46,063 bases of DNA, taken from assembly GCA_902577945.1 (NCBI GenBank), contig CACHBB010000007.1:1-46063 (forward strand), given 5' to 3'. Source of the DNA: an uncultured Alphaproteobacteria bacterium (GTDB lineage: Bacteria; Pseudomonadota; Alphaproteobacteria; HIMB59; GCA-002718135). The notes beneath the pieces are model-generated. The model did no database searches. It was not told the origin of the DNA and was given only the letters and a program-made list of their open reading frames with translations. Position numbers and translations under genes: made by a program. The first letter of the stretch is position 1; each line of letters begins with the position of its first letter. This document shows, in pieces, positions 17,973-27,055 of this stretch.

Positions 17973-18629
17973 ATGAAAATAACTCTATATTATTTTAAAA
18001 TTCCATTTTGGAGAGCAGAAGTTACCCGGCTATCTTTATATATAGGCAATATTCCTTTTGAAGATTATAGAATTGAAGGTGAAGACTATGATAAATTTAA
18101 GAAAACAGGTGAATTACCAAATAAAAAAATTGCTCCTTTCAAACAACTACCAGTTATAGATGTTGATGGCAAAATTTTTGCACAAACTGGTGCCATAGCA
18201 AGATTTTGCGGCAAGCTTTCAGGATTGTACCCAAAAAATGATGACTATAAGGCTGCTTTGATTGATCAGATTATCGAAGGAGCTCAAGATATAAATTATC
18301 TTGTAACTCTTTCTGGTAGAGATAAGGATGCAGAGAAAAAAAAGGTAGCAAGAGATATACTTGCTACTAGACATCTTCCCAAGTGGTTCCAATTTTTAGA
18401 GGATCTATTAAAACAAAATACTAAATCTGTTTATTTTGTAGAAAGCGATTTAACTATAGCTGACTTAGCTATATGGAGATTACTTGGTTGGTTAAAATCT
18501 GGGATGTTAGATGGAATTCCTACAACCATATTAGATAATTATCAAAATCTCAATGCACTTAGAGAAGAAATTTATAAAAATCCAAAAGTAATAAAATGGA
18601 TGGATGAGGTATACGGTAAAATCATTTAA
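17973..18629 (+). CDS. Glutathione S-transferase family protein
   Basis: The 218-residue protein has an N-terminal thioredoxin-like domain (LYYFKIPFWRAEVTRLSLYI) with the glutathione-binding stretch PFKQLPVIDVDGKIFAQTGAI, followed by an all-helical C-terminal domain containing SDLTIADLAIWRLLGWL, the family's N-capping motif. The layout is closest to sigma/alpha-like GSTs, with Tyr3-Tyr4 as candidate catalytic residues. The substrate is unknown. It leads a tight plus-strand run, GST-pdxJ-lysE, with a 4-nt gap to pdxJ. Confidence 0.85.
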   Translation: MKITLYYFKIPFWRAEVTRLSLYIGNIPFEDYRIEGEDYDKFKKTGELPNKKIAPFKQLPVIDVDGKIFAQTGAIARFCGKLSGLYPKNDDYKAALIDQIIEGAQDINYLVTLSGRDKDAEKKKVARDILATRHLPKWFQFLEDLLKQNTKSVYFVESDLTIADLAIWRLLGWLKSGMLDGIPTTILDNYQNLNALREEIYKNPKVIKWMDEVYGKII

Positions 18630-18633
18630 CAAC

Positions 18634-19371
18634 ATGACAGCTTTAAGTGTTAATATTAATAAATTTGCTTTAGTGCGTAATGCTAGAGGAGCCGATATGC
18701 CTAATATAATTAGTATTAGTGAGAAGTGCCTTCAATATGGAGCAGATGGAATAACTGTTCATCCAAGACCAGATGAAAGACACGCTAAATTTTCAGATTT
18801 GTCACCTTTGCAAGAACTAGTCTCAAAATATCAAAATAAAGAATTCAATATCGAAGGTTATCCCTCTGAGAATTTTATTGAAAAAGTAATTAATGTAAAA
18901 CCTCACCAAGTTACACTTGTTCCGGATCCTCCTGGTGCATTAACATCATCTTTTGGATGGGATTGTGAAAAAAATAAAAATTTTTTATCTGATGTTATTA
19001 AAGAATTTCATAATAATCAAATAAGAGTTTCAGTTTTTGTTAATCCTTCTAAAGAGACATTAGAAAATTTAGATATTATTGCTACAGACAGAGTAGAACT
19101 TTATACCTACGAATACGCTCATAATTATTTAGCAAATAAATCTGAAGCTATTAAATCTTATATTGAGGTATCTCAATTTATAAAAAATGAGTTTCCAAAA
19201 ATAGAATTTAATGCTGGACATGATCTGAACTTAGAAAATTTGGAGTATTTTTTAAGATCAATAAAAAACATTAAAGAAGTATCAATTGGACATGCATTAA
19301 TTTGTGATACTTTTGAATTTGGATTAGAAAAAACAATAAAGAAATATTTAGACATTTCCTCTAAATTATGA
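18634..19371 (+). CDS. pdxJ: Pyridoxine 5'-phosphate synthase (PdxJ), atypical subtype
   Basis: The 245-residue TIM-barrel enzyme closes the ring of pyridoxine 5'-phosphate from 1-deoxyxylulose 5-phosphate and aminoacetone phosphate. It begins LSVNINKFALVRNARGADMP and has DGITVHPRPDERH, FNIEGYPSENF, VTLVPDPPGALTSSFGWD, DRVELYTYEYA, FNAGHDLNLENL and SIGHALI; catalytic His, Arg and Glu positions are retained. The LVPDPP...TSSFGWD segment replaces the LVPE..EV.TEGGLD block usual in proteobacteria. The ATG at 18634 fits the family start; an upstream ATG at 18604 overlaps the GST gene. The stop overlaps lysE by 4 nt (ATGA). Confidence 0.92.
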   Translation: MTALSVNINKFALVRNARGADMPNIISISEKCLQYGADGITVHPRPDERHAKFSDLSPLQELVSKYQNKEFNIEGYPSENFIEKVINVKPHQVTLVPDPPGALTSSFGWDCEKNKNFLSDVIKEFHNNQIRVSVFVNPSKETLENLDIIATDRVELYTYEYAHNYLANKSEAIKSYIEVSQFIKNEFPKIEFNAGHDLNLENLEYFLRSIKNIKEVSIGHALICDTFEFGLEKTIKKYLDISSKL

Positions 19372-19976
19372 CTTTAATATTTTGGTTTCAGTTCGCTGCA
19401 GTGTGTATTGCTGGCGCTATGTCTCCTGGTCCTAGTTTAGCATTAATTATTAGGAATAGTTCTAAATATAATAGACTTGGTGGAATACTAAGTGCTGTGG
19501 GCCATGGACTAGGCATGGGTGTGTATGCAATTTTTGCTGTTACTGGTTTAAGCATTATTATTTTGACTAATATTTATATTTTCAAGTTAATACAGATAGT
19601 TGGCATAGCATTTCTATTTGTCTTTGGTATTTTATTCATTTTTCAAAAAAATGAAAAAATTGATTTTAATGTTTCTCAAAATAAGCTGAATTCTTTTTTA
19701 CAAGGTTTCTCAATATCAATACTTAATCCTAAGATTTTAATTTGGTTTTCGGCTGTTTTTTCTCAATTTGTAAAAAATGAATCTACTTTTTTAACAAATT
19801 CTATTTTAGTTATAACTGCTTCTGCAATTGATTGTATTTGGTATATTTTGGTAGCATTAATTGTAACTAGCTATGGTTTAAAAGATTTTTTTCAAAAAAG
19901 AATAAATGCGATTCAAAAAATATCTGGAACAGTTTTAGTCATAATTTCAATTTTACTAATAATTAATTTCTTCTAA
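19368..19976 (+). CDS. LysE/RhtB-family amino-acid exporter
   Basis: The 202-residue membrane protein has six hydrophobic segments and the family signature near the N-terminus, AGAMSPGPSLALIIRNS followed by GILSAVGHGLGMGVYA. The middle carries FSISILNPKILIWFSAVF, the second conserved LysE block. Members export amino acids or homoserine lactones; the substrate here is unknown. The start overlaps the pdxJ stop by 4 nt. The 3' end overlaps the opposite-strand dipeptidase gene by 21 nt. Confidence 0.88.
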   Translation: MTLIFWFQFAAVCIAGAMSPGPSLALIIRNSSKYNRLGGILSAVGHGLGMGVYAIFAVTGLSIIILTNIYIFKLIQIVGIAFLFVFGILFIFQKNEKIDFNVSQNKLNSFLQGFSISILNPKILIWFSAVFSQFVKNESTFLTNSILVITASAIDCIWYILVALIVTSYGLKDFFQKRINAIQKISGTVLVIISILLIINFF

Positions 19977-21038
19977 TACTCTTAAAATATTTTTACCCAT
20001 AACTTTTTCTATTTCTTCTTGCTTATATCCCCTGCTTTCTAACCCTTCAGCTATTTTAATGTGATCTCTGCAGTCATTCCAGCCTTTAGGTAAACAATCA
20101 AGTCCATCATAATCACTCCCAACTCCTACATAATCGATACCTATAAGCTTTATGATGTATTCCATATGATCAAGGAATATATCTATATCGGGGCATATAC
20201 TAACCAATTCTTTTTGAAAAAAATGCTGTTTAGCTAACCATTGAGATGATTTTTTAGCAAATTGTACTTCAATTGATTTTATTTTTTCTTTATGCTTATT
20301 TCTTACTTTTAGCTCTCTTTCTTTAAATGTTGGGTCAATAAAAAATGGGTAAGGATTTATTCCTATAAGACCTTTTTTATTTTTAATCGCAATTATCTGA
20401 TCATTATGTAAATTCCTGAAATGTGGGCAAATTTTATAAACACTTGAATGAGAGGCAATAAATGGTTTGTGAGAAATCTTTTCTATGTCCCAGAAACTTG
20501 CTTCACCAATATGGGAAACATCAATTAATACTTTATTTTCTTGGCATATATTTATTACTTCTTTTCCAAATTCACTTAACCCAATAGTTTTAATTTTATC
20601 TTTATTATATTTTTCATCATAATTTGAAGAGACCCAATCGAGTGAATGATTCCATGTAGGGCCTAAATAAAATAAACCTCTGTTAATAAAATGGTACAAG
20701 TATTCTAGATTGTTTTCTATTGCCTCACCACCCTCCATTGATATGGGTAGAAGAAGTTTATTATTTTTAATACCATCTAAAATATCTTGTAAATTTTTAG
20801 GAATTACAACATTCTTGTTTTTTGATAATTTTTCAAGCTCATCATACATCATATTTGCTTTATTAAAAAAATTAGGTTCGGCTGATTTACTTGATACCCA
20901 AATTATTAATATTTGAAGATTGATACAAGACTCTCTAAGCCTGGGTATATCAGAGTGACCATGAGATGTGTGCTTAGTAACATCTTCACCTTCAATTATT
21001 CTTTGCACAAGATCATTGTGCAAATCTGCAACAAACAT
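19956..21038 (-). CDS. Membrane dipeptidase-like metallopeptidase (peptidase M19)
   Basis: The 360-residue protein starts VADLHNDLVQRIIEG, giving the HxD zinc motif. Further ligands appear in LLPISMEGGEAIENN (Glu), VLIDVSHIGEASFWDI and PFIASHSS (His), and VGVGSDYDGLD near the C-terminus. This is the renal-dipeptidase family, which hydrolyses dipeptides, including those with D-residues. No signal peptide is present, so it is probably cytoplasmic. The start lies 4 nt after the stop of the cyclophilin gene on the same strand. Confidence 0.88.
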   Translation of the reverse strand: MFVADLHNDLVQRIIEGEDVTKHTSHGHSDIPRLRESCINLQILIIWVSSKSAEPNFFNKANMMYDELEKLSKNKNVVIPKNLQDILDGIKNNKLLLPISMEGGEAIENNLEYLYHFINRGLFYLGPTWNHSLDWVSSNYDEKYNKDKIKTIGLSEFGKEVINICQENKVLIDVSHIGEASFWDIEKISHKPFIASHSSVYKICPHFRNLHNDQIIAIKNKKGLIGINPYPFFIDPTFKERELKVRNKHKEKIKSIEVQFAKKSSQWLAKQHFFQKELVSICPDIDIFLDHMEYIIKLIGIDYVGVGSDYDGLDCLPKGWNDCRDHIKIAEGLESRGYKQEEIEKVMGKNILRVLEEINY

Positions 21039-21042
21039 TTAA

Positions 21043-21609
21043 TTAATCAATAATTTCCATTTTGATAATTTTATCAGGATCAGCAGGTGGTTCTCCTCTT
21101 TTAATGCTGTCAACATATTCCATTCCTTCTATAACTTTTCCCCACACACTATATTGTCCATCTAAAAAAGAACAGTCGTTAAAGCAGATAAAAAATTGAC
21201 TGTTTGCACTGTTTGGATCTTGTGCTCTTGCCATTGATACAGCACCACGACCATGATTAACATCTGAAAATTCAGCTTGTATATTTGGTAAAGAAGATCC
21301 ACCCGTTCCGGCTCTTGAAATATTAAAAGCATTATTTGAAGAATTGCCAAACTCTACGTCACCTGTCTGCGCCATGAAACCATCAATTACTCTATGAAAA
21401 ACGACACCATCGTATTGTCCATCACTTATTAACTTTTTAATTTGTTCAACATGCTTTGGCGCTACATCTGGTCTTGTCTCTATTACAACCGAACCATCTT
21501 TAAGTGTCATCTGAATTTTATCTCTTTTATCATCAGCCATTAATTTACTCCCTAATAATATTGTTGAGACAAATAGGCTTAAAAAAATAATTTTATTTAA
21601 TTTAATCAT
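21043..21609 (-). CDS. Periplasmic cyclophilin-type peptidyl-prolyl isomerase
   Basis: The 188-residue protein has a Sec signal peptide (IIFLSLFVSTILLGSKLMA) followed by a cyclophilin domain with FHRVIDGFMAQTGD, RGAVSMARAQDPNSANSQFF, FLDGQYSVWGKVIEGM and a C-terminal DKIIKMEI strand. FHR and the QFF stretch match the active site; the cyclosporin-contact Trp lies in SVWGKV. The enzyme would assist folding in the periplasm. It is followed by the M19 peptidase after 4 nt. The symbol ppiA or ppiB cannot be fixed. Confidence 0.92.
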   Translation of the reverse strand: MIKLNKIIFLSLFVSTILLGSKLMADDKRDKIQMTLKDGSVVIETRPDVAPKHVEQIKKLISDGQYDGVVFHRVIDGFMAQTGDVEFGNSSNNAFNISRAGTGGSSLPNIQAEFSDVNHGRGAVSMARAQDPNSANSQFFICFNDCSFLDGQYSVWGKVIEGMEYVDSIKRGEPPADPDKIIKMEIID

Positions 21610-21654
21610 ATTTGTTTTCTTTACCTTAGCTAAAATTGTTTTATATATACCTTA

Positions 21655-22119
21655 ATGCACATGTTTGAAGAAAATATCAACAAATTAGGCATAGAAATAC
21701 CTGATATGCCATCTCCACTTGCAAATTATGTGCCTTATAAAGTTTCAGATAGTGTTGTTTATGTATCTGGTCAAGCTCCTGTTAAAAATGGCGAACTAAT
21801 ATTTAAAGGCAAAGTTGGTGAAGATATTACCATAGATGATGGAATTAAGGCTGCTGAACTATGCTGTATTAATATTGTTGCTGCTCTTAAAAAGAGTATT
21901 AATGGCGACTGGAATAAACTAGACAGTTTTTTAAAACTTGGTGGATTCGTTAATTGTAATGATAATTTCTATGATCAACCAAAAATTATTAATGGAGCAT
22001 CAGATCTATTAGTAAAAATATTTGGTGATCAAGGAAGACATGCTAGGTTTGCAGTTGGGTCAAATACTTTACCAATGAATATATCTGTTGAAATAGACGC
22101 TATTATAAAAATAAAATAA
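21655..22119 (+). CDS. RidA/YjgF-family protein
   Basis: The 154-residue protein belongs to the longer RidA-like subgroup, with NYVPYKVSDSVVYVSGQAP, GKVGEDITIDDGIKAAELCCINIVAAL, FVNCNDNFYDQP and a C-terminal ARFAVGSNTLPMNISVEIDA. The Arg that binds carboxylates in true RidA (usually in the ..R.AV... stretch) is present in RHARFAV. Family members deaminate reactive enamines/imines or have unknown roles. An ATG two codons later is an equally likely start. The gap to the next gene is 9 nt. Confidence 0.87.
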   Translation: MHMFEENINKLGIEIPDMPSPLANYVPYKVSDSVVYVSGQAPVKNGELIFKGKVGEDITIDDGIKAAELCCINIVAALKKSINGDWNKLDSFLKLGGFVNCNDNFYDQPKIINGASDLLVKIFGDQGRHARFAVGSNTLPMNISVEIDAIIKIK

Positions 22120-22128
22120 ATATATTCT

Positions 22129-23262
22129 ATGAGTGAATTTTTTTTTTGCTCTTCATTAAATTTAATTGATAAAAATAAGTGGAATACATGTATTGGTAAC
22201 GATCATCCATTTCTTCAATATGAATTTTTAAATGCTCTTGAAAAAAGTGGTAGTGCAACAACTAAAACTGGTTGGCAACCATACCACTACATTGAAAAGA
22301 AGAATGGAGAGATAATTGCAATATGTCCCCTTTATATCAAAAATCATTCATTTGGTGAGTATATTTTTGATCACTCTTGGGCAGATGCGTACCATCGATA
22401 TGGACTAAATTATTACCCTAAATTACAATCTGCAATTCCATTTACACCAGTAAGTGGCGATAGAATAATAATTAATAAAAAATATAAAGAAAAAAATGGA
22501 TTAGAAAATAATGTAGTTAAAAATATAATTGCTGAAGCAAAAAAATTAAATGTATCTTCATTACATTTTAATTTCATAAGAAATCCATCTCAATGGGAAA
22601 ATAATAAAAATTTAATGCTAAGGTCTGGAATTCAATTTCATTGGAAAAACAATAATTATAAAAATTTTAATGAATTTCTTGAGAGTTTGTCTTCAAGAAA
22701 AAGAAAAATAATTAAAAAAGAAAGGCTTTGTATTACTAATAATAATTTAAGAGTAGAATTGTTAAATGGTGATTTAATCAAAGAGGAACATATTCAGTTT
22801 TTTTATGATTGTTACTTAGATACAACTGGCAAAAAATGGGGGTCTACTTATTTATCTAAAAATTTTTTTTATGAATTACTCTTAAACTTCAAAGATAAAA
22901 TTTTATTAATATTGGCCCTTCAAGGAAACAAAAAAGTTGCTTCAGCTATAAATTTTTTAAGTAAGTCTCACTTATATGGAAGGTTATGGGGAGCAAAATA
23001 TGAAATTCCATTTTTACATTTTGAAATATGTTATTATCAAGCAATAGATTATGCAATTAAAAATAATATAAAAATTGTGGAAGCTGGTGCTCAAGGTGAG
23101 CATAAATTACAAAGAGGATATATTCCAACAAAAACATGGAGTGCTCACTGGATTAAGGATAAGGAGTTTAGCAATGCAATTAAGAGTTTTTTAAATAAGG
23201 AGGGTGAACTAATTGACAGTCAAAAAAATGACCTTGATATTTTGTCACCTTATAAAAGTTAG
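22129..23262 (+). CDS. FemAB-like/GNAT protein (DUF482)
   Basis: The 377-residue protein matches the DUF482 group, related to peptidoglycan-bridge acyltransferases (COG3146). Blocks are HPFLQYEFLNALEKSGSA, GWQPYHYIEK, FDHSWADAYHRYGLNYYPK, SAIPFTPVSGDR, RKRKIIKKER, LYGRLWGAKYEIPFLHFE and EAGAQGEHKLQRGY. It contains two GNAT-like halves. The biochemical function of this group is unproven. The gene follows RidA closely and its stop overlaps clpA tail to tail by 4 nt. Confidence 0.85.
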   Translation: MSEFFFCSSLNLIDKNKWNTCIGNDHPFLQYEFLNALEKSGSATTKTGWQPYHYIEKKNGEIIAICPLYIKNHSFGEYIFDHSWADAYHRYGLNYYPKLQSAIPFTPVSGDRIIINKKYKEKNGLENNVVKNIIAEAKKLNVSSLHFNFIRNPSQWENNKNLMLRSGIQFHWKNNNYKNFNEFLESLSSRKRKIIKKERLCITNNNLRVELLNGDLIKEEHIQFFYDCYLDTTGKKWGSTYLSKNFFYELLLNFKDKILLILALQGNKKVASAINFLSKSHLYGRLWGAKYEIPFLHFEICYYQAIDYAIKNNIKIVEAGAQGEHKLQRGYIPTKTWSAHWIKDKEFSNAIKSFLNKEGELIDSQKNDLDILSPYKS

Positions 23263-25532
23263 ACTAATTGTTTTTTCTCTTCTTGTTTATTTGAAAAGTT
23301 AAATAATATCTCTTTATTTTTTAATGAAATTTCTACATGGCCACCTTTAGATAACTTGCCAAAAATTAATTCTTCAGCCATGGGTTTTTTTACTTTTTCC
23401 TGAATTACCCTTCCCAATTCTCTTGCTCCATAAACTTCATCATACCCTTCATTTGCTAAATATTCTTTAGCATCTTTATCAATTGACAAAGAAACACCTT
23501 TATCTTCAAGTTGAGCTTCTATTTCAATTATGAATTTATCGACAATAGAAAGAACTACTTTTTTAGATAAGTGATTGAAATGGATTATCGAATCAATTCT
23601 ATTTCTAAACTCTGGAGAGAATATTCTATTTATGCTGTCAGAACTATCATCACTTGATCTTACTGAGTTAAAACCAATTCTTTTTTTCGATACATCGATG
23701 GCTCCTGCATTTGTAGTCATAATAAGAATAACATTTCTAAAATCTACAGACTTGCCATTATGGTCAGTTAATTTACCATAATCCATCACTTGTAATAATA
23801 TATTAAAGAGATCGTAATGTGCTTTTTCAATCTCATCTAATAATAGAACACAATGAGGGTTTTGATCAATACCATCTGTTAATAACCCACCTTGATCAAA
23901 TCCTACATAACCTGGAGGAGCACCAATTAGTCTACTTACAGTATGACGTTCCATATATTCAGACATATCAAATCTTAAAAGCTGGATACCTAATGTTTTA
24001 CTGAGTTGTCTTGCAACTTCGGTTTTTCCAACTCCTGTAGGACCTGAAAAAAGATATGATCCAATTGGTTTTCCATCATCTCTTAAACCAGCTCTTGCTA
24101 ATTTTATGGATGATGCAAGTTCCGTAATTGCCTTGTCTTGACCAAATACAAAATTTTTGAGATCTCTCTCTAAATTTTTTAGTCCATCTTTATCACTTTG
24201 ATTAACTGACTTAGTGGGAATTCTTGCCATTAGTGCAATTACAGTTTCAATATCTTTAGAGAGAATGATTTTTTTTCTTTTTGTTTCTGGAAGTAGGTAT
24301 TGTGAAGCTCCTGCTTCATCAATTACATCAATCGCTTTGTCAGGAAGTTTTCGATCTCCAATATACTTGCTGGATAATTCTACTGCACTTATAATTGCTT
24401 CAGGAGAATATTTAATGTTATGATGTTCTTCATAATATGTTTTCAGACCTTCTAATATTTTAATTGTCTCATCCTTAGAGGGTTCTTTAACGTCAATTTT
24501 TTGAAACCTTCTAACTAAAGCCCTATCCTTTTCAAAATAGTTTTTAAATTCTTTATAGGTAGTTGACCCAATACATCTTAAAGATCCATTACCTAATGAA
24601 GGTTTTAATAAATTACTTGCATCCATTGAACCTCCACTAGTGGCGCCAGCCCCAATAACAGTATGAATTTCATCAATGAACAAAATTGCTTTTTCTTCCT
24701 TTTGTAGATCCTTGAGTACTGCTTTTAACCTTTCTTCAAAATCTCCTCTATATCGAGTACCAGCAAGAAGTGATCCCATATCTAATGAATAAATAGTTGC
24801 ATCTTCCATTATTTGAGGAACTGTTTTTTCAATAATTCTTTTAGCCAACCCTTCTGCTATTGCAGTTTTGCCAACACCTGGATCTCCAACAAACAAGGGG
24901 TTATTTTTTTGTCTTCTACATAAAATTTGAATAGTTCTATCTAATTCAGCACTTCTACCAATTAATTTATCTATTTTTCCATCTTGAGCTTTTTTGTTTA
25001 AATTAATGCAAAATTGATCCAAAGCTCTTTTTGAATTTTTTGATTGGCTATTTTCATCTATGTTATCTCTTGAGATATCATCAGTTTCCAAATCATCATT
25101 GGATTTTGAGATACCATGTGAAATGTATTGAACTGCATCAAGTCTACTCATATTTTGCTGATGCAAAAAATATACTGCGTGGCTTTCTTTTTCAGAAAAT
25201 AAAGCCACTATCATGTTTGCACCTGTAACACTTTCTCTTCCACTTGATTGAACATGAATGGCGGCTCTTTGCAGAACTCTTTGAAAACCGTTTGTTAATT
25301 TTGGTTCACCTGTAAAATTTTCTTTTAAGTTATCTAAATCTTTTGAAATAAAGTTCTCAATATTTACTTTTAAAGAATTTGTATCTACTGCACATGCTTT
25401 AAGAACGCTCAACGCATCCTTGTCATTAAGGAGAGATAAAAGAAGATGTTCAAGTGTAACATATTCATGTTGTTTAGTTGTTGCTAATTGATAGGTGTCT
25501 CTTAATGTTTTTTCTAAATTTGGAGAGAGCAT
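23259..25532 (-). CDS. clpA: ATP-dependent Clp protease ATP-binding subunit ClpA
   Basis: The AAA+ unfoldase of about 757 residues has an N-terminal Clp N domain (residues 1-145), then D1 with GDPGVGKTAIAEG and LFIDEIHTVIGAG, and D2 with SGPTGVGKTEVAR and LLLDEIEKAH. The RIGF sequence after TTNAGAIDV is the IGF/L loop that docks on ClpP. No middle coiled-coil domain is present, separating it from ClpB and ClpC. The start ATG overlaps the clpS stop (TAATG), so the adaptor and unfoldase are coupled. ClpP is not in the window. Confidence 0.96.
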   Translation of the reverse strand: MLSPNLEKTLRDTYQLATTKQHEYVTLEHLLLSLLNDKDALSVLKACAVDTNSLKVNIENFISKDLDNLKENFTGEPKLTNGFQRVLQRAAIHVQSSGRESVTGANMIVALFSEKESHAVYFLHQQNMSRLDAVQYISHGISKSNDDLETDDISRDNIDENSQSKNSKRALDQFCINLNKKAQDGKIDKLIGRSAELDRTIQILCRRQKNNPLFVGDPGVGKTAIAEGLAKRIIEKTVPQIMEDATIYSLDMGSLLAGTRYRGDFEERLKAVLKDLQKEEKAILFIDEIHTVIGAGATSGGSMDASNLLKPSLGNGSLRCIGSTTYKEFKNYFEKDRALVRRFQKIDVKEPSKDETIKILEGLKTYYEEHHNIKYSPEAIISAVELSSKYIGDRKLPDKAIDVIDEAGASQYLLPETKRKKIILSKDIETVIALMARIPTKSVNQSDKDGLKNLERDLKNFVFGQDKAITELASSIKLARAGLRDDGKPIGSYLFSGPTGVGKTEVARQLSKTLGIQLLRFDMSEYMERHTVSRLIGAPPGYVGFDQGGLLTDGIDQNPHCVLLLDEIEKAHYDLFNILLQVMDYGKLTDHNGKSVDFRNVILIMTTNAGAIDVSKKRIGFNSVRSSDDSSDSINRIFSPEFRNRIDSIIHFNHLSKKVVLSIVDKFIIEIEAQLEDKGVSLSIDKDAKEYLANEGYDEVYGARELGRVIQEKVKKPMAEELIFGKLSKGGHVEISLKNKEILFNFSNKQEEKKQLV

Positions 25533-25864
25533 TATGATTTTTCCATAGTACACTGCAAAGGGTGCTCATTTTTTTTTGCTAAATCTAAAACCGCCTTACA
25601 TTTAGACTCAGCAACTTCATAAGTAAAAGTACCACATACACCAATTCCATTTTTATGAACATGCAGCATTATTTGAGTTGCTTCATCAGATTTTTTATTA
25701 AAAACTTTTTCCAAAACCATAACAACAAATTCCATAGGAGTATAATCATCATTCATTAGCAAAACATTATACATTGATGGTTTTTTAGTTTTTGGTTTTG
25801 ATTCTAAAAGCAGGCCTCTTTGTATATCATTTTGATCATTATTGTTATTTTGGCTTAAATACAT
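25532..25864 (-). CDS. clpS: Clp protease adaptor ClpS
   Basis: The 110-residue N-degron adaptor has the core [17 protein letters not shown], the [24 protein letters not shown] helix/loop and the [12 protein letters not shown] segment. The N-end amino-acid pocket residues (N-D-D-Y-T, M, H-x-x-G) are present. A polar, asparagine-rich N-terminal extension of about 30 residues is normal. It delivers N-end-rule substrates to ClpA, encoded immediately downstream. Confidence 0.96.
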   Translation of the reverse strand: MYLSQNNNNDQNDIQRGLLLESKPKTKKPSMYNVLLMNDDYTPMEFVVMVLEKVFNKKSDEATQIMLHVHKNGIGVCGTFTYEVAESKCKAVLDLAKKNEHPLQCTMEKS

Positions 25865-25948
25865 ACAGTTTAAATAATATCTTTTTTTATATTTTAAAGC
25901 ATTTTTTATGTTTGTAAGGAGCGAAAAGGATATGTTATTGAAATAATA

Positions 25949-27055
25949 GTGAAAAAAATTGTTACAATAAATATAGCATTATCTACATTCATTGTATTAT
26001 TTTTTTCATTTAATGTCTTAGCTAAAAAAGCTGCTATCGTTGTTGATTTTGATACTAAAGAAGTATTATTTGAAAAAAATGCCGATACAAAAAATTACCC
26101 TGCTTCACTCACGAAAATAATGACTTTATACATAGTTTTTGATTACATTGAAAAAGGTATATTGGAATATGATGATGATATGTATGTGTCAGAAATAGCA
26201 GCTTCTAGATCACCAAGTAAACTATACTTAGAACAAGGTAGCACTATTAAAGTTAAAGATGCTATTAATGCTCTAATTATAAAATCTGCAAACGATGTAG
26301 CGACAGTTGTATCTGAGAAAATAAGTGGATCGGAAAGAGAATTTGCAAAGTTAATGACAAAATATGCAAAAGATCTTGGAATGGATAGTACTACTTTTAA
26401 AAATGCTTCTGGTCTTCCAAATAGAGCTCAATTAACTACAGCAAGAGATATCTATAAATTATCTAATGCATTAATAACAAATTTTCCTCAGGAATATAAA
26501 TTATTTAGTAATACATCATTTGAATGGAAGGGAAAAGTTTACAAAACCCACAACAAATTAATGTTAAGCTATGATGGAGCTGATGGAATAAAAACTGGAT
26601 ATATAAAAGCTTCAGGTTTCCAATTAGCTTTTTCTGCAGTTAGAAAAAACAGAAGGATCATTGGTATATACTTTGGTGGAGATACTGGCAAGCAAAGAAA
26701 TGACCGGCTTAAATTTTATATGAATAGTGCTTTCAATAAATTAAATATTGAAAAACCTATTATTACAAAAAAATTAAATACAACAGATACAAAAAAACAA
26801 ATTACTGTTGACAAAAATAAATATTCAATTGTTGTTGGAACATTTAAGTATAGAAAAAATGCTGAAAAACAAATAAAATTAATTAAAAGCAAATATCCCG
26901 TTACTACAACTAACAAAAAATCAATCATTGTATTTATAGAAGTTTCAGGAAAAAAACTTTATGAATCAAGGTTTACAGATTTTAGTAAAAAAGATGCATA
27001 TCAAGCATGTAAAAGATTAGCAAAATACGGTAGAGATTGTTTTGTTAGATTGTAA
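25949..27055 (+). CDS. D-alanyl-D-alanine carboxypeptidase with C-terminal SPOR domain
   Basis: This 368-residue protein begins at a GTG with a signal peptide ([19 protein letters not shown]). It is a penicillin-binding-protein-type serine enzyme with the three active-site motifs SLTK (PASLTKIM), SAN ([11 protein letters not shown]) and KTG ([11 protein letters not shown]). The C-terminal 75 residues ([19 protein letters not shown] onward) form a SPOR domain, which binds denuded septal glycan. Trimming of pentapeptides at the division site is the likely role. The 3' end overlaps the opposite-strand phosphomannomutase gene by 11 nt. Confidence 0.92.
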   Translation: MKKIVTINIALSTFIVLFFSFNVLAKKAAIVVDFDTKEVLFEKNADTKNYPASLTKIMTLYIVFDYIEKGILEYDDDMYVSEIAASRSPSKLYLEQGSTIKVKDAINALIIKSANDVATVVSEKISGSEREFAKLMTKYAKDLGMDSTTFKNASGLPNRAQLTTARDIYKLSNALITNFPQEYKLFSNTSFEWKGKVYKTHNKLMLSYDGADGIKTGYIKASGFQLAFSAVRKNRRIIGIYFGGDTGKQRNDRLKFYMNSAFNKLNIEKPIITKKLNTTDTKKQITVDKNKYSIVVGTFKYRKNAEKQIKLIKSKYPVTTTNKKSIIVFIEVSGKKLYESRFTDFSKKDAYQACKRLAKYGRDCFVRL

